Below are positions 31,348 to 40,110 of a stretch of DNA of 57,864 nucleotides, in pieces. The notes beneath the pieces are model-generated. The model was not told where the DNA came from, ran no database searches, and saw nothing but the letters and a program-made list of their open reading frames with translations. The stretch is from a bacterium. Its GTDB lineage: Bacteria; Cyanobacteriota; Vampirovibrionia; Gastranaerophilales; Gastranaerophilaceae. The stretch covers positions 1 through 57,864 of the forward strand of contig JAFXYZ010000066.1 in assembly GCA_017541465.1 (NCBI GenBank), read 5' to 3'. Made by a program: the position numbers and the translations under genes. Numbering within the stretch: position 1 is the first letter of the stretch; each line of letters starts with the position of its first letter.

Positions 31348-32406
31348 ATGGAATATACTTCGTGCAGTTTTTTGAATGGCGGAATCTGTTTTGTTGAGGA
31401 CAGAATAATGTTTTGCTGTAAAGGAAACTCTGCAAAAAACAAAGCCCAGCCGATTTTGGTCAAAAATTTCCGTGGCGGAAGAGTAGACTGGGAAGAGATA
31501 TTTCAGGAACGAAACAGAGCCTATGAACTTCTGAAAAACGGCTCCTGCCCTGAATATTGCGCGGGATGCATAGACCTTAAAAAGCAAAGATGGTTCGAGA
31601 GAGACCACTGGTTTGATTACGTACTCTTTTCCACCTGGACGGCCTGCAACTGCGCATGTCTGTATTGCAACTGTAATATAAAACCCGGTAAATACTTAAT
31701 CAAAGACATCAACAAGTATGCAAAGGAACAACTGGAGCAGGAAAAAGCAAATTCCTTCGACCTTCGTCCGACAGTATATGACCTCATCTCAAACGGGTAT
31801 ATTTCAAAGCACACTACCATTGACTTTGCAGGCGGTGAGCCGACTATTTATCCCTATTTTGATGACCTCGTAAAAATGCTTCTTGATGCAGGGATAAGAA
31901 AAATGGTTATCCACACAAACGCAATAAGGTTTTCAAAAATAGTCGAAACCGCAATCAAAAAAGGTGTTATGGAGGTTGTCGTTTCCCCCGATTCGGGCTC
32001 AAAAGAGTGCTATGAAAAAATAAAAAGAGTTTCAGCCTATAATCAGGTCTGGAGTAACATCAAGAAGTATGCAAGAGCAAAAAAGCCTTATTCCACAAAC
32101 GGTATAGCTCTTAAATACGTCATCATGCCGGGAATAAACGACACAAAAGAAGAACTCGATTTGTGGATAAAAAAAGGACTTGATGCAGGGATAAATACCT
32201 TTATTTTAAACGGTGACGACAATTTCTTCTCTAAAAAAGAGAGAAATAAAGATGTTCTTCAGAGGATAGTCAACCTTGCAGACCACTTCCAGGAATATAT
32301 GCAGGATAACTGCTGCCAGTATATTCTCTATACAAACTGCGTTATGGCTTATGAAGAACTCGGAATTGAAGAGTATCTTGCCGATAACCACAGAAGAATG
32401 TATTAA
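31348..32406 (+). CDS. Radical SAM protein with an N-terminal cysteine-rich region
   Basis: The 352-residue protein has the radical SAM cluster motif C100-x3-C104-x2-C107 (CNCACLYC), then FAGGEPTIYP (the GGE SAM-binding motif). Later elements of the partial TIM barrel include VIHTNAI, EVVVSPDSG and LKYVIMPGINDTKEEL. Upstream is a second C67-x3-C71-x2-C74 (CPEYCAGC) with further Cys at 6, 14, 23 and 24. This suggests an auxiliary iron-sulfur cluster placed before the SAM domain rather than after it as in SPASM proteins. The C-terminal region is also Cys-containing (DNCCQYILYTNC). The substrate is unknown, and no peptide precursor gene is obvious next to it. Confidence 0.75.
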   Translation: MEYTSCSFLNGGICFVEDRIMFCCKGNSAKNKAQPILVKNFRGGRVDWEEIFQERNRAYELLKNGSCPEYCAGCIDLKKQRWFERDHWFDYVLFSTWTACNCACLYCNCNIKPGKYLIKDINKYAKEQLEQEKANSFDLRPTVYDLISNGYISKHTTIDFAGGEPTIYPYFDDLVKMLLDAGIRKMVIHTNAIRFSKIVETAIKKGVMEVVVSPDSGSKECYEKIKRVSAYNQVWSNIKKYARAKKPYSTNGIALKYVIMPGINDTKEELDLWIKKGLDAGINTFILNGDDNFFSKKERNKDVLQRIVNLADHFQEYMQDNCCQYILYTNCVMAYEELGIEEYLADNHRRMY

Positions 32407-32418
32407 TTACATTGTAAA

Positions 32419-32437
32419 TTGGGCTTTCCAGCCCAAC
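32419..32437. repeat. TTGGGC palindromic repeat
   Basis: TTGGGCTTTCCAGCCCAA with ACAAAATAC downstream, nearly the same as the element at 1114-1139. It lies just upstream of a true terminator. Confidence 0.6.
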
Positions 32438-32447
32438 AAAATACAAC

Positions 32448-32480
32448 AAAAAGAGCGGACTTTAATAATCCGCTCTTTTT
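32448..32480. terminator. Bidirectional rho-independent terminator
   Basis: AAAAAGAGCGGA and TCCGCTCTTTTT form a perfect 12-bp stem with a 9-base loop. It is placed between the convergent radical SAM gene and the response regulator gene. Confidence 0.88.
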
Positions 32481-32496
32481 AAATTTTCTCTGAGAA

Positions 32497-33246
32497 TTAA
32501 GCAATTCTCTGGAACATATATCCGATACCTCTTGCCGTCAAAATCAGTTCGGGGTTTGCAGGATCGGTTTCGAGTTTTGAGCGCAGTCTTGAAATATGAA
32601 CATCAACAACTCTTGTATCAATTCTGTGATCAGGCGGATAAGACCAGACGTGCTGAAGAATTTCGTTTCTCGAATAAGCCTGTCCCGAGTTATTAACAAG
32701 GAGTTCGAGAAGGCTGAATTCCATACCCGTAAGTCTGATTCTTTCGTTCTTGCGGAAGACCTGACGTCTTGCGGTATCAATTCTGATATTGCCTGTTGTG
32801 ATAATGTTCTTTGCTATCTTGCTTGTAGGAGCAACAACTTCTTTGTTTGTTGTACGTCTTAAAATAGCCTTAACTCTTGCTTCAAGCTCTTTAGGGCTGA
32901 AGGGCTTAATTACATAGTCATCAGCGCCGAGTTCAAGCCCGGTAATTCTTTCGGAAACATCGCCGAGTGCCGTCAGTATGATAATCGGAACATCAGACGT
33001 TCTTCTGATTTCTCTTGTAACTCCATAACCATCAATTTTCGGCATCATAACATCTAAAACAATCAGGTCAGGATTTGTTTTATTAAAAGCCGCAATAGCT
33101 TCTTCGCCGTCAGTCGCAGTAACAATATCGAAACCTATCATTTTAAGACGGGTTTCCAAAATTCTTCTTATACTTGCTTCGTCATCGGCGACGAGAATTT
33201 TTTGTCTTGCATCTTGCTCTTGCGGAGTATCATTTGCTTCAGTCAT
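32497..33246 (-). CDS. rpaB: OmpR-family response regulator, RpaB-like
   Basis: The 249-residue protein has a receiver domain with KILVADDEASIRRILETRL, phospho-acceptor Asp65 in LIVLDVMMPKIDGYGV, LTALGDV and YVIKPFSPKELEARV, and a winged-helix DNA-binding domain (RLTGMEFSLLELL, RVVDVHISRLRSKLE, RGIGYMF). The receiver and linker closely resemble cyanobacterial RpaB (Ycf27), which in phototrophs regulates light- and stress-response genes together with the kinase NblS. In a non-photosynthetic relative it probably controls envelope or stress genes. No histidine kinase is adjacent; the one at 56622 is about 23 kb away. Confidence 0.88.
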   Translation of the reverse strand: MTEANDTPQEQDARQKILVADDEASIRRILETRLKMIGFDIVTATDGEEAIAAFNKTNPDLIVLDVMMPKIDGYGVTREIRRTSDVPIIILTALGDVSERITGLELGADDYVIKPFSPKELEARVKAILRRTTNKEVVAPTSKIAKNIITTGNIRIDTARRQVFRKNERIRLTGMEFSLLELLVNNSGQAYSRNEILQHVWSYPPDHRIDTRVVDVHISRLRSKLETDPANPELILTARGIGYMFQRIA

Positions 33247-33483
33247 TTCTAACCCCTTAATTATTATTTTTAACTAAATCTGATGTCATTATATTACAAA
33301 ACACGAAATATTTCAAAACATTTCTTAAAAAAACTTTGTTAATTTTTATAAAGTATTAGTACTACAAAGCTTTCGGGGAACTTTTGAAATTTTTCTTAAT
33401 AAATTGCTTATTTGGTTTGATTTTCAAATGTTTTTATCTGATGATGTACCTACTGTCTGAAAAAAATGAGGGCTTTTTATGAA

Positions 33484-34473
33484 ATGAAAGAATTACCGCT
33501 GAAACCAAATATCTCAAACGCAATGTTTGCGTATATTTCAATTTCCATAGCAGTAATTCTTTACGGAACTACCCTGACTGCAACAAAAATCTGCCTGGAG
33601 GAATACTCAACACCTGCTCTTATGGCGCTCAGAATGAGTATTTCGGCAATTTTGTTTGCCCCCTTCTTTTTAACCATCTATAAAAACATTAAAATAGACA
33701 AATCGGATATTAAGTATGTCATTTTAATGGTTTTATGTGAGCCATGCCTGTATTTTATCTTTGAGACAAATGCGCTGAAGTTCACCTCGTCAGGTCAGGC
33801 AGGTGTTGTAAGTTCACTTGAGCCTGTGCTGATAATTCTTCTTGCGCGCATGATTTTAAAGGAAAAATTTCCCCGTCTTGCATATATAGGGCTTGCTATC
33901 GCCATTATCGGCTCTGTTTTTCTGAGTATTATGTCTGACGTCAACGAGCTTGCTCCCCGCCCCCTGCTCGGAAACTCACTTCAGTTAGGGGCTGAGATTT
34001 TAACCTGCATAAGTGTTATCACGACAAAATATTTAATGGATAAATACCCGCCCTTCTACTTAGCCGGAATTGCAGTGCTCGGAGGTTCTATATTCTTTAC
34101 TTCCATGTGTATTATGAACGGAGAAACACTCCACGTTGTTGCATCACCGAGTATTTTTATTGTAGGATATCTGGGAGTACTTACCGTTGTTGCTTATGCA
34201 CTCTATAATTATTCCATGTGTACACTCTCAGCGAGCAAGGTTTCACCTCTTTTGTTTCTTCTTCCCGTTTCTGCGGTATTTTTCGGGTGGTTCTTCCTCG
34301 GAGAAACTCTGAACACAATGCAGTTTGCTTCTTGTCTTGTTATTTTCCTCGGAATTTATATCTGCCAGACCTTCAGCAAACACTCACTCGATGAAGCGGA
34401 AGAGATAATCGATGAAAAAGCGCTGGAAGATTTACACAAACAACAGGAAGTCAGGGAAGAGTGCAAAATCTGA
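33484..34473 (+). CDS. EamA/DMT-family transporter
   Basis: The protein of about 329 residues has ten hydrophobic helices in two repeats, with the EamA signatures LYGTTLTATKICLEEYSTPALMALR at the start (spread over more than one helix) and ALKFTSSGQAGVVSSLEPV. In the second half, ALYNYSMCTLSASKVSPLLFLLPV is the matching repeat. A cytoplasmic acidic tail of about 40 residues follows. Family members export or import metabolites and amino acids; the substrate cannot be read here. ATG at 33484 is preferred because GAGGG lies about 11 bases upstream; ATG at 33466 adds six residues. Confidence 0.82.
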   Translation: MKELPLKPNISNAMFAYISISIAVILYGTTLTATKICLEEYSTPALMALRMSISAILFAPFFLTIYKNIKIDKSDIKYVILMVLCEPCLYFIFETNALKFTSSGQAGVVSSLEPVLIILLARMILKEKFPRLAYIGLAIAIIGSVFLSIMSDVNELAPRPLLGNSLQLGAEILTCISVITTKYLMDKYPPFYLAGIAVLGGSIFFTSMCIMNGETLHVVASPSIFIVGYLGVLTVVAYALYNYSMCTLSASKVSPLLFLLPVSAVFFGWFFLGETLNTMQFASCLVIFLGIYICQTFSKHSLDEAEEIIDEKALEDLHKQQEVREECKI

Positions 34474-34571
34474 AAAAATGTAAACAATAAAAACCGAAAA
34501 ACAGGCTGATAAATTTTGTTCGTGTTATAATTTCAGAGAGCCAAACATAACCCTTTTAGAGAGGACAAATA

Positions 34572-35651
34572 ATGCAAATTGGAATACCGAGAGCACTTTC
34601 ATATTATAATTTCTATCCGTTAATTTACGGCTTTTTGTCTGACCTTGGAGTTGAAATCGTACTTTCAGACAAAACTACAAAGCAGACTATGACCGATGGC
34701 TCAGCTCTTGTTGTTCCCGAAACCTGCCTTCCTATAAAGGTTTATGTAGGGCATATTTTAAACCTGCTTGACAAAGGGATAGAAAACATTTTAGTTCCCT
34801 CTGTTCAGTCAATAGCACCAAAAATTTATAACTGTTCAAAGATAAGAGGACTTCCCGATTTAATCAGAAACGTCATTAAACGCGATTTCAATATGATTGA
34901 GGCGACTTACGACAAGTCCGAAAAAAACCGTAGTTCTATTGACTTTTTTAAGGAAATCGCAGGTAAACTCGGAATTACCGACCTTGCAAGAATAAAAAAA
35001 GCCTCGAAAAATGCCTGGAGAGTTTATAACAACTACCTTGTTATGACGCGCTCGGGTGTTCCTTACGTTCAGGCTGTTAAGTATGCGCTTGAAAACAAGG
35101 TCGTGCTTGCACAAAACGATACAACAAAGCCGGTTAATATTGCGGTTATTGCGCATGGATATAATCTCTATGACGAGAGAATTTCAATGAAAATATTTGA
35201 AAAGCTCGACAAACTTGATGTCAAAGTCTTTACTGCAGAGCAATTAACCCCCGAGCAGATGAAGGAAGGGTTAAACAAGCTCGAAACAAGACTTTACTGG
35301 GCAAACGAATTTGAAATATCTGGCGCAGCAGGACATTATATCCAGGATAAAAAAATTGACGGAATAATCACCATCAACGCGTTTGGTTGCGGACCTGATT
35401 CTCTGATGGTGGACAGAATTACAAGATACGCAAAAGAACTTAAAAAACCGATTTTAAATCTTTCCATAGATGAACAGACAGGTGAGGCAGGGTTTGTCAC
35501 AAGACTGGAAGCCTTTGTTGATATGCTTTTCAGAAAGAAACGCTCAACCATTATCAATAAAATCGATATAAATGAGCAACAACCCCCTCAGCCGAGAATA
35601 ACAGAGCCGAAAGTCAGGGTAACAATGGAAGATTTGGTTCAGAAGATGTAA
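34572..35651 (+). CDS. 2-hydroxyacyl-CoA dehydratase activase-related protein (COG3580-like)
   Basis: The 359-residue protein begins MQIGIPRALSYYNFYPL and has VPETCLPIKVYVGH, VPSVQSI, GYNLYDERIS, NAFGCGPDSL and the C-terminal signature DEQTGEAGFVTRLEAFVD. These are features of the proteins related to (R)-2-hydroxyglutaryl-CoA dehydratase activators. The conserved Cys residues probably bind an iron-sulfur cluster. It shares its C-terminal signature with the protein at 20019-21143, so the two may be partners despite being 13 kb apart. The start has an excellent GAGAGGA 6 bases upstream. A strong terminator follows. Confidence 0.7.
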   Translation: MQIGIPRALSYYNFYPLIYGFLSDLGVEIVLSDKTTKQTMTDGSALVVPETCLPIKVYVGHILNLLDKGIENILVPSVQSIAPKIYNCSKIRGLPDLIRNVIKRDFNMIEATYDKSEKNRSSIDFFKEIAGKLGITDLARIKKASKNAWRVYNNYLVMTRSGVPYVQAVKYALENKVVLAQNDTTKPVNIAVIAHGYNLYDERISMKIFEKLDKLDVKVFTAEQLTPEQMKEGLNKLETRLYWANEFEISGAAGHYIQDKKIDGIITINAFGCGPDSLMVDRITRYAKELKKPILNLSIDEQTGEAGFVTRLEAFVDMLFRKKRSTIINKIDINEQQPPQPRITEPKVRVTMEDLVQKM

Positions 35652-35653
35652 GA

Positions 35654-35695
35654 AACAAAAAGAGAAGGAATTAAAAAAACCTTCTCTTTTTTGTT
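35654..35695. terminator. Bidirectional rho-independent terminator
   Basis: AACAAAAAGAGAAGG and CCTTCTCTTTTTTGTT form a long stem around an A-rich loop, between the convergent activase-related gene and the SPFH gene. Confidence 0.85.
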
Positions 35696-35709
35696 ATCTG
35701 ATTAAACTG

Positions 35710-36495
35710 TTATTTCCCGAGATTTATAAACGGAACAGAACTTCCCATCATATACTGCGGGAGTTTTCCATCCCATCTCTGAACCGCTTCATATTCAACG
35801 AGCGCTTTATTCTGAGTGAGGGCATTCGCTCTTATGGACATTGATTTTGCCTCAGCTTCAGCTGAAATCAGTTTCTGTTTTGCTTCCTCCTGAACCTGAA
35901 CGGTTTTGTTCTTAGCTTTTAGAGCTTCCTGCTCTGCCGTTACCTTTGATTCGATAGCTTTTTCAAAGACATCGGAATAGTTAATATCTATGAACTGAAA
36001 GCCCGTAACATTGATATATTTATCCTTCATCTGGGTTTCAAGTTTATTGAAAATATCGGCAGTTGCAACAGCTCTGTTTGCAACGAGGTCCTGAGCATTC
36101 CATTTACCGATAACGTCTTTAATATTACCCTCAACGACAGGCATCAAAATCGTTTCCACATAGTCCATACCGACCTCACGGTACATTTTGTGCGCCTTAT
36201 CGGGGATAAGGTTATAGTTGATAACGTAAGTTATTCTTGCCTGCTGAATGTCTTTTGTATAAACCTCTGTTTTTATTGTCTGCTTTTGGGTTTTGACGTT
36301 CATAACTTTTATTTTTGAGATAAACGGAGTGATAAGATGAACACCCTCGCCATAGCTTCTCGGTGAAACCATTCCGAGAGTGACCTTAACACCTCTCTCG
36401 CCCGCACCGACTATTGCAATAGGGTTGCACATGATAATAAACATCACAACCAAAATTGATATAGCAAGAATTAATGCCGATTTACTTCTTCCCAT
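35710..36495 (-). CDS. SPFH/prohibitin-family membrane protein
   Basis: The 261-residue protein has one N-terminal membrane helix (ALILAISILVVMFIIMC), then the SPFH domain: IAIVGAGERGVKVTLGMV, GVHLITPFISKIKVMNVKTQ and a coiled-coil tail rich in Ala/Glu/Lys (EAKQKLISAEAEAKSM). It resembles prohibitin and HflC, which form ring-like membrane microdomain scaffolds that regulate proteases. ATG at 36495 is chosen for AAGGAG 7 bases upstream; an open frame continues a further 51 codons but has no good start signal. It probably forms a unit with the 63-residue membrane protein upstream. Confidence 0.8.
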   Translation of the reverse strand: MGRSKSALILAISILVVMFIIMCNPIAIVGAGERGVKVTLGMVSPRSYGEGVHLITPFISKIKVMNVKTQKQTIKTEVYTKDIQQARITYVINYNLIPDKAHKMYREVGMDYVETILMPVVEGNIKDVIGKWNAQDLVANRAVATADIFNKLETQMKDKYINVTGFQFIDINYSDVFEKAIESKVTAEQEALKAKNKTVQVQEEAKQKLISAEAEAKSMSIRANALTQNKALVEYEAVQRWDGKLPQYMMGSSVPFINLGK

Positions 36496-36610
36496 TGTAT
36501 TCTCCTTAATTCGATTAAAAAATTCAAAAAAAATGTTCAAATCAATTTGTCTGAAATAATCAGAAACAAAATCAAAATTAAAACTGTTCTTTTTCCGTTT
36601 CCTTGCCATC

Positions 36611-36802
36611 CTAGATGAGCCCCAAAACTCCGAGGACAACATAGACAAGCACTATCACAACGGCAAAAGCGCCGAAGAAAATCAGGATTTGTTTTCCGTA
36701 TTTTTCGTACAAATTAACGTTCATAGCGAGCCCGACACCCGATAAAACGATGTTAACCGCTATAACAAAGCCCAATATTAATAATAAAATTCTGACTGCC
36801 AT
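36611..36802 (-). CDS. Small two-helix membrane protein
   Basis: This 63-residue protein consists almost entirely of two hydrophobic helices (ILLLILGFVIAVNIVLSGVG and ILIFFGAFAVVIVLVYVVLG) with a short charged turn. AAGGAA is 9 bases before its ATG. It is on the same strand and 115 bases ahead of the SPFH gene. Small membrane partners are common for SPFH proteins, but no family is recognised. Confidence 0.55.
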   Translation of the reverse strand: MAVRILLLILGFVIAVNIVLSGVGLAMNVNLYEKYGKQILIFFGAFAVVIVLVYVVLGVLGLI

Positions 36803-36882
36803 AATTATTTGTTTCCTTCTTATAACAAGAATACTAAATATAAACTATTATGCCATCATCTTTAAGACGTAAAATAGACAAA

Positions 36883-36915
36883 AATAAAAAGTCCCCGTTC
36901 TGAGGACTTTTTATT
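36883..36915 (-). terminator. Terminator of the yggS-sepF operon
   Basis: AATAAAAAGTCC and GGACTTTTTATT form a perfect 12-bp stem with a 9-base loop, just beyond the sepF stop on the minus strand. Confidence 0.82.
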
Positions 36916-36943
36916 GTATTAAAAATTAGTGTCTGACATCAAA

Positions 36944-37429
36944 TTATAGAGGCTGAGCCCAGTAAGAATCACTGAGTGATTTAGCTTTCTGTGTTTCTGT
37001 TGATGACAAATTAACATTTGAAGGAGTAAAGATGAAAACGGAATCACCAATTCTCTGCTGATTGCCCATTAATGCGTGTGAAGCACCGCAAACAAAATCA
37101 ACAAGTCTCATTGACTGTTCTCTGTCGAGAAGGTGAAGGTTTAAAATAACCGTTTTTCTGTCCTTCAGGTGTTTTACGATTGTCATAGATTCTTCATAAG
37201 CTCTCGGTTCGCAAACCAGAACTTCATAGCCCTTATAACTAGGAAGATTAACCACCTTTGAATTAGGTGTATCCTTCGGTGTATAAACTTTATCCAATGC
37301 TGCATTCCCATCTGTTGCGTAGTCTTCTACGCCCATCATTTCCTTAAATATACCTTCATCTTCTTCATCGCCGAAAGTCGAATTAAAGAAGTCTTGTATC
37401 GTTGATTTTACTTTGTCAAACACTGCCAA
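36944..37429 (-). CDS. sepF: Cell division protein SepF
   Basis: The 161-residue protein has the SepF layout: an amphipathic, membrane-binding N-terminus (AVFDKVKSTIQDFFN), an acidic linker, and the core domain with VLVCEPRAYEESMTIVKHLKDRKTV (interrupted here for length), LNLHLLDREQSMRLVDFVCG and FIFTPSNV. SepF anchors FtsZ filaments to the membrane in cyanobacteria and Gram-positives. It lies 24 bases after yggS, the arrangement usual in those groups. Confidence 0.93.
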   Translation of the reverse strand: MAVFDKVKSTIQDFFNSTFGDEEDEGIFKEMMGVEDYATDGNAALDKVYTPKDTPNSKVVNLPSYKGYEVLVCEPRAYEESMTIVKHLKDRKTVILNLHLLDREQSMRLVDFVCGASHALMGNQQRIGDSVFIFTPSNVNLSSTETQKAKSLSDSYWAQPL

Positions 37430-37453
37430 TTTTATATCCTCCCAATGATTTTG

Positions 37454-38113
37454 TTATGTAAATAGTATTCTTCCCAATCTTATGATTGTTGCGCCTTCTT
37501 CGAGTGCAATGAGAAAATCGTTTGACATTCCCATCGACATCTGTTTTAATTCTACACCCCATTCAGATCTTAATCTATCCTTTATTTGTTTGATATTTTT
37601 GAATAATCCCCTTAATTTTTCACTGTCCTCACAAAGAGGAGCAATGTTCATCAAGCCTTCAATACTGACAGATTTAAGATTTAACAGTTTTGGAAAATTC
37701 TCTTCCAACTCTTCCGGTGAAAAGCCGAACTTTTGTTCTTCTCTTGCGTTGTTGACCTGAAGCAGGACCTTCTGAACAAGCCCCTTTTTCTTTGCCTCTT
37801 CATCTATCGCCTGAGCGAGTTTTAAAGAGTCAACGGAATGAATTAAATCGAAATTTCCGACTGCCGATTTTACTTTGTTTGTCTGAAGATGCCCTATTAA
37901 GTGAAATCTTGAATTTTGCCTTATCTCGTTTGGAAGCTTCTCAATTTTTTCGATGAACTCCTTAACCCTGTTTTCGCCAAAATCCCTGAGTCCCAGCTCA
38001 TAGTACCTGATTATCTCTTCATAACCAAAGTATTTCGTAACAGCAACTATTGTAGGATTATAAGGTGCAACCAGCATTTTGATTCTTGAGATATTCTCTT
38101 CTATTTTGTCCAT
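37454..38113 (-). CDS. Pyridoxal phosphate homeostasis protein (YggS/PLPBP)
   Basis: The 219-residue protein is a single-domain PLP-binding barrel: VAVTKYFGYEEI with the PLP lysine, FGENRVKEF, FHLIGHLQTNK, IHSVDSLKLA, VLLQVNNAREEQKFGF, GLMNIAPL, and MSMGMSNDFLIALEEGATIIRLG. It binds PLP without known catalysis and controls vitamin B6 and amino acid balance. It is the first gene of an operon with sepF. Confidence 0.93.
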   Translation of the reverse strand: MDKIEENISRIKMLVAPYNPTIVAVTKYFGYEEIIRYYELGLRDFGENRVKEFIEKIEKLPNEIRQNSRFHLIGHLQTNKVKSAVGNFDLIHSVDSLKLAQAIDEEAKKKGLVQKVLLQVNNAREEQKFGFSPEELEENFPKLLNLKSVSIEGLMNIAPLCEDSEKLRGLFKNIKQIKDRLRSEWGVELKQMSMGMSNDFLIALEEGATIIRLGRILFT

Positions 38114-38427
38114 GTTTGCCTAAACAGAATGTCCTTTACCTGCAATTCTTCAAAACACTAAATTAATTATAACAAACTTTTTAAGTCGGACAAATAATTT
38201 AAGCAAGTTAAAAAGGGCTTCTCTTCTAATCGCCCTTAAACCCATGCAACTCATGGTTTTTGGTAACATCAAACACCATGCAACATTCCTTAACATTTGC
38301 AATAATCAAGCCAATTTACATCCTTTTTTCTTCACATTTTTAAAGAGATGAAGGATGCCATCCTCTAAAAAGTTGATTTGATGTTTTTGAGAATGCAAAG
38401 AAACGGAAAATTTTATATAATCAGAAT
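38114..38427. other. Intergenic region with small hairpins, no gene seen
   Basis: This 314-base gap lies between divergent genes (yggS minus, Xer recombinase plus). It contains AAGGGC..GCCCTT, two copies of CCATGCAAC (about 38244 and 38278) and the palindrome AGGATGCCATCCT near 38356. No tRNA-like fold, no good open frame and no strong promoter boxes were found, though the AT-rich end near 38415 (TATATAATC) may be the -10 of the recombinase gene. Confidence 0.4.
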
Positions 38428-39330
38428 ATGAGAGAAGATTCAAAACAGTATTTATACGACTTTAACCTCTATCTTGAGGTCGAGCGAAACTTTTCAAAGC
38501 ACACCATAAAGGCTTATAACTCCGATATTCTGAGCTTTTTGGTCTGGCTTAACGAAAAGAGCGTCGCTGAAGTTTCTTACAAAGATATAAAAGAATATCT
38601 TCTCTATATTCAGCAGTTTAACTACCATAAAACTACAACTGCAAGAAAAGTCGCTTCGTTGAGGACTTTTTACCGCTATCTGTATCGTGAAAGACTCATT
38701 GAAAATAACCCGGCTCTGACAGTTCAGGCACCAAAGAGAGGGAAAACACTTCCTCAGTTTTTGACTGAAAATGAAATTGAAAAAATTTTCAACAATATGA
38801 AAATAGACACACCCTCGGGGTATCGGAACAGAGTTATACTGGAACTCCTTTTCGCCACAGGGATGAGAGTTTCAGAACTCAGTAATCTTAATTTTGAAAA
38901 TTTAAACCTTGATGAAAATGAAATAAAGGTTTTCGGAAAAGGCGCAAAAGAGCGAATTGTTTTGGTTTCAGACAGAGCAAAAGATTTTCTTCTGAAATAT
39001 TTAAAAACGGCAAGAGGTTTAATCTGCCCGAATTTAACAGATCCCGAGAATAATTCCCCTGTTTTTATCAATAAAAACGGGTACAGACTGCAAACTCAGA
39101 GCATAAGAATTGCGATAAACGAAACCGTCAGCAGTATTGAACTCCCCAAGCATGTCACTCCCCACGTATTCAGACACAGTTTTGCAACAAAACTTCTCGA
39201 AAACGGTGCTGATTTAAGAGTTGTTCAAGAGCTTTTGGGACACAGCAGCATAAGCAACACCCAGATTTATACCCACGTTACAACCGAAAGACTGAAATCC
39301 GCTTACGCACAAACCCATCCGAGAGCATAA
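38428..39330 (+). CDS. Tyrosine recombinase XerC/XerD-like
   Basis: The 300-residue protein has an N-terminal SAM-like core-binding domain (YLYDFNLYLEVERNFSKHT) and a C-terminal catalytic domain. The Arg is in FATGMRVSELS, the HxxR box in HVFRHSFATKLLENGADL, the His in LGHSSISNTQ and the Tyr nucleophile in IYTHVTTERL. Length and motifs fit the chromosome dimer resolvases XerC/XerD rather than a phage integrase. No att-like repeats flank it. Confidence 0.88.
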   Translation: MREDSKQYLYDFNLYLEVERNFSKHTIKAYNSDILSFLVWLNEKSVAEVSYKDIKEYLLYIQQFNYHKTTTARKVASLRTFYRYLYRERLIENNPALTVQAPKRGKTLPQFLTENEIEKIFNNMKIDTPSGYRNRVILELLFATGMRVSELSNLNFENLNLDENEIKVFGKGAKERIVLVSDRAKDFLLKYLKTARGLICPNLTDPENNSPVFINKNGYRLQTQSIRIAINETVSSIELPKHVTPHVFRHSFATKLLENGADLRVVQELLGHSSISNTQIYTHVTTERLKSAYAQTHPRA

Positions 39331-39418
39331 ATAAAAAAAGTGAAGAAATTTTAAGAAACTAGCAAATTTTTTATTTTGAGGGTTTAATAATAACAACGAT
39401 TAGACGGAAAGGGAAAAG

Positions 39419-39910
39419 ATGTTTATAAGTCCTATTGGTGCAGGGAACTATTATAAGCCGTACAGCATGCCAAAATCGGCTGAAAAGAAAAACGGTGCAG
39501 ATAATGTTTCCTTTAAGGCTCTTTTAAGAGATCCGAGAAGTGCCGAAGAACTAAGACAAATTGCGCTCAGAGAACGCTACGGCAACACCGAAATCTCTAT
39601 GATTGAACCTGAAGTTATCTTTGAAGCAAAAGAACGTCTGAAGGAAATGGGTATCAAAGATATTCAGGACAAAAACATTTACGTCATCGTTGAAGATGCT
39701 CCTTATGACAGAGAGCATGACAAATACCACATTATCAGCTATTACGATGAATCAAAACAGGCTTCCATCCGCTTCACAAATGACGGCGACAGAGCTTATA
39801 TGGTTAAATACAACAGAACCCCTGACGGAGTAATAAAAGACTGCTACTTTGACCAGTATTATGATTTCTATTCAAAGAAATGGCGCCCCGTTTCAGGTCC
39901 TCTGTTCTAA
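39419..39910 (+). CDS. Unknown protein with N-terminal VSFK motif
   Basis: A 163-residue hydrophilic protein preceded by AAAGGGAAAAG. The first 30 residues are low-complexity (Tyr, Lys, Asn, Gly) and end in NVSFKALLRD. The rest is a compact alpha/beta-looking domain with many aromatic residues (YDREHDKYHIISYYDE, CYFDQYYDFYSKKWRP). The VSFK motif resembles ISFG at 19362 and VSFEG at 27217. No family is recognised. A strong terminator follows. Confidence 0.55.
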   Translation: MFISPIGAGNYYKPYSMPKSAEKKNGADNVSFKALLRDPRSAEELRQIALRERYGNTEISMIEPEVIFEAKERLKEMGIKDIQDKNIYVIVEDAPYDREHDKYHIISYYDESKQASIRFTNDGDRAYMVKYNRTPDGVIKDCYFDQYYDFYSKKWRPVSGPLF

Positions 39911-39929
39911 AAAAATTTTATAAAATACA

Positions 39930-39960
39930 AAAAACCCCGATTTTAAAAATCGGGGTTTTT
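39930..39960. terminator. Rho-independent terminator
   Basis: AAAAACCCCGATTTT with AAAATCGGGGTTTTT, a 15-bp perfect stem ending in T, directly after the preceding gene. Confidence 0.88.
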
Positions 39961-40110
39961 AGTATCTGAGATTTTACCTGCTTATCTTGTTCTCTCTCTA
40001 AAGAATAGGAAATTAAAAATAAATCTAAAGATCGAGAAAAAATTAACCTTTTTGGCGGATAAACAACAAAGGATGACAAACTAGAATTGTTTTATGGGAG
40101 GAGCTTTGTT

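Noticed and set aside
38428-39330. Integrase of a mobile island
   Set aside because: Length and motifs fit a housekeeping Xer recombinase. No att repeats, tRNA junction or phage genes are near.
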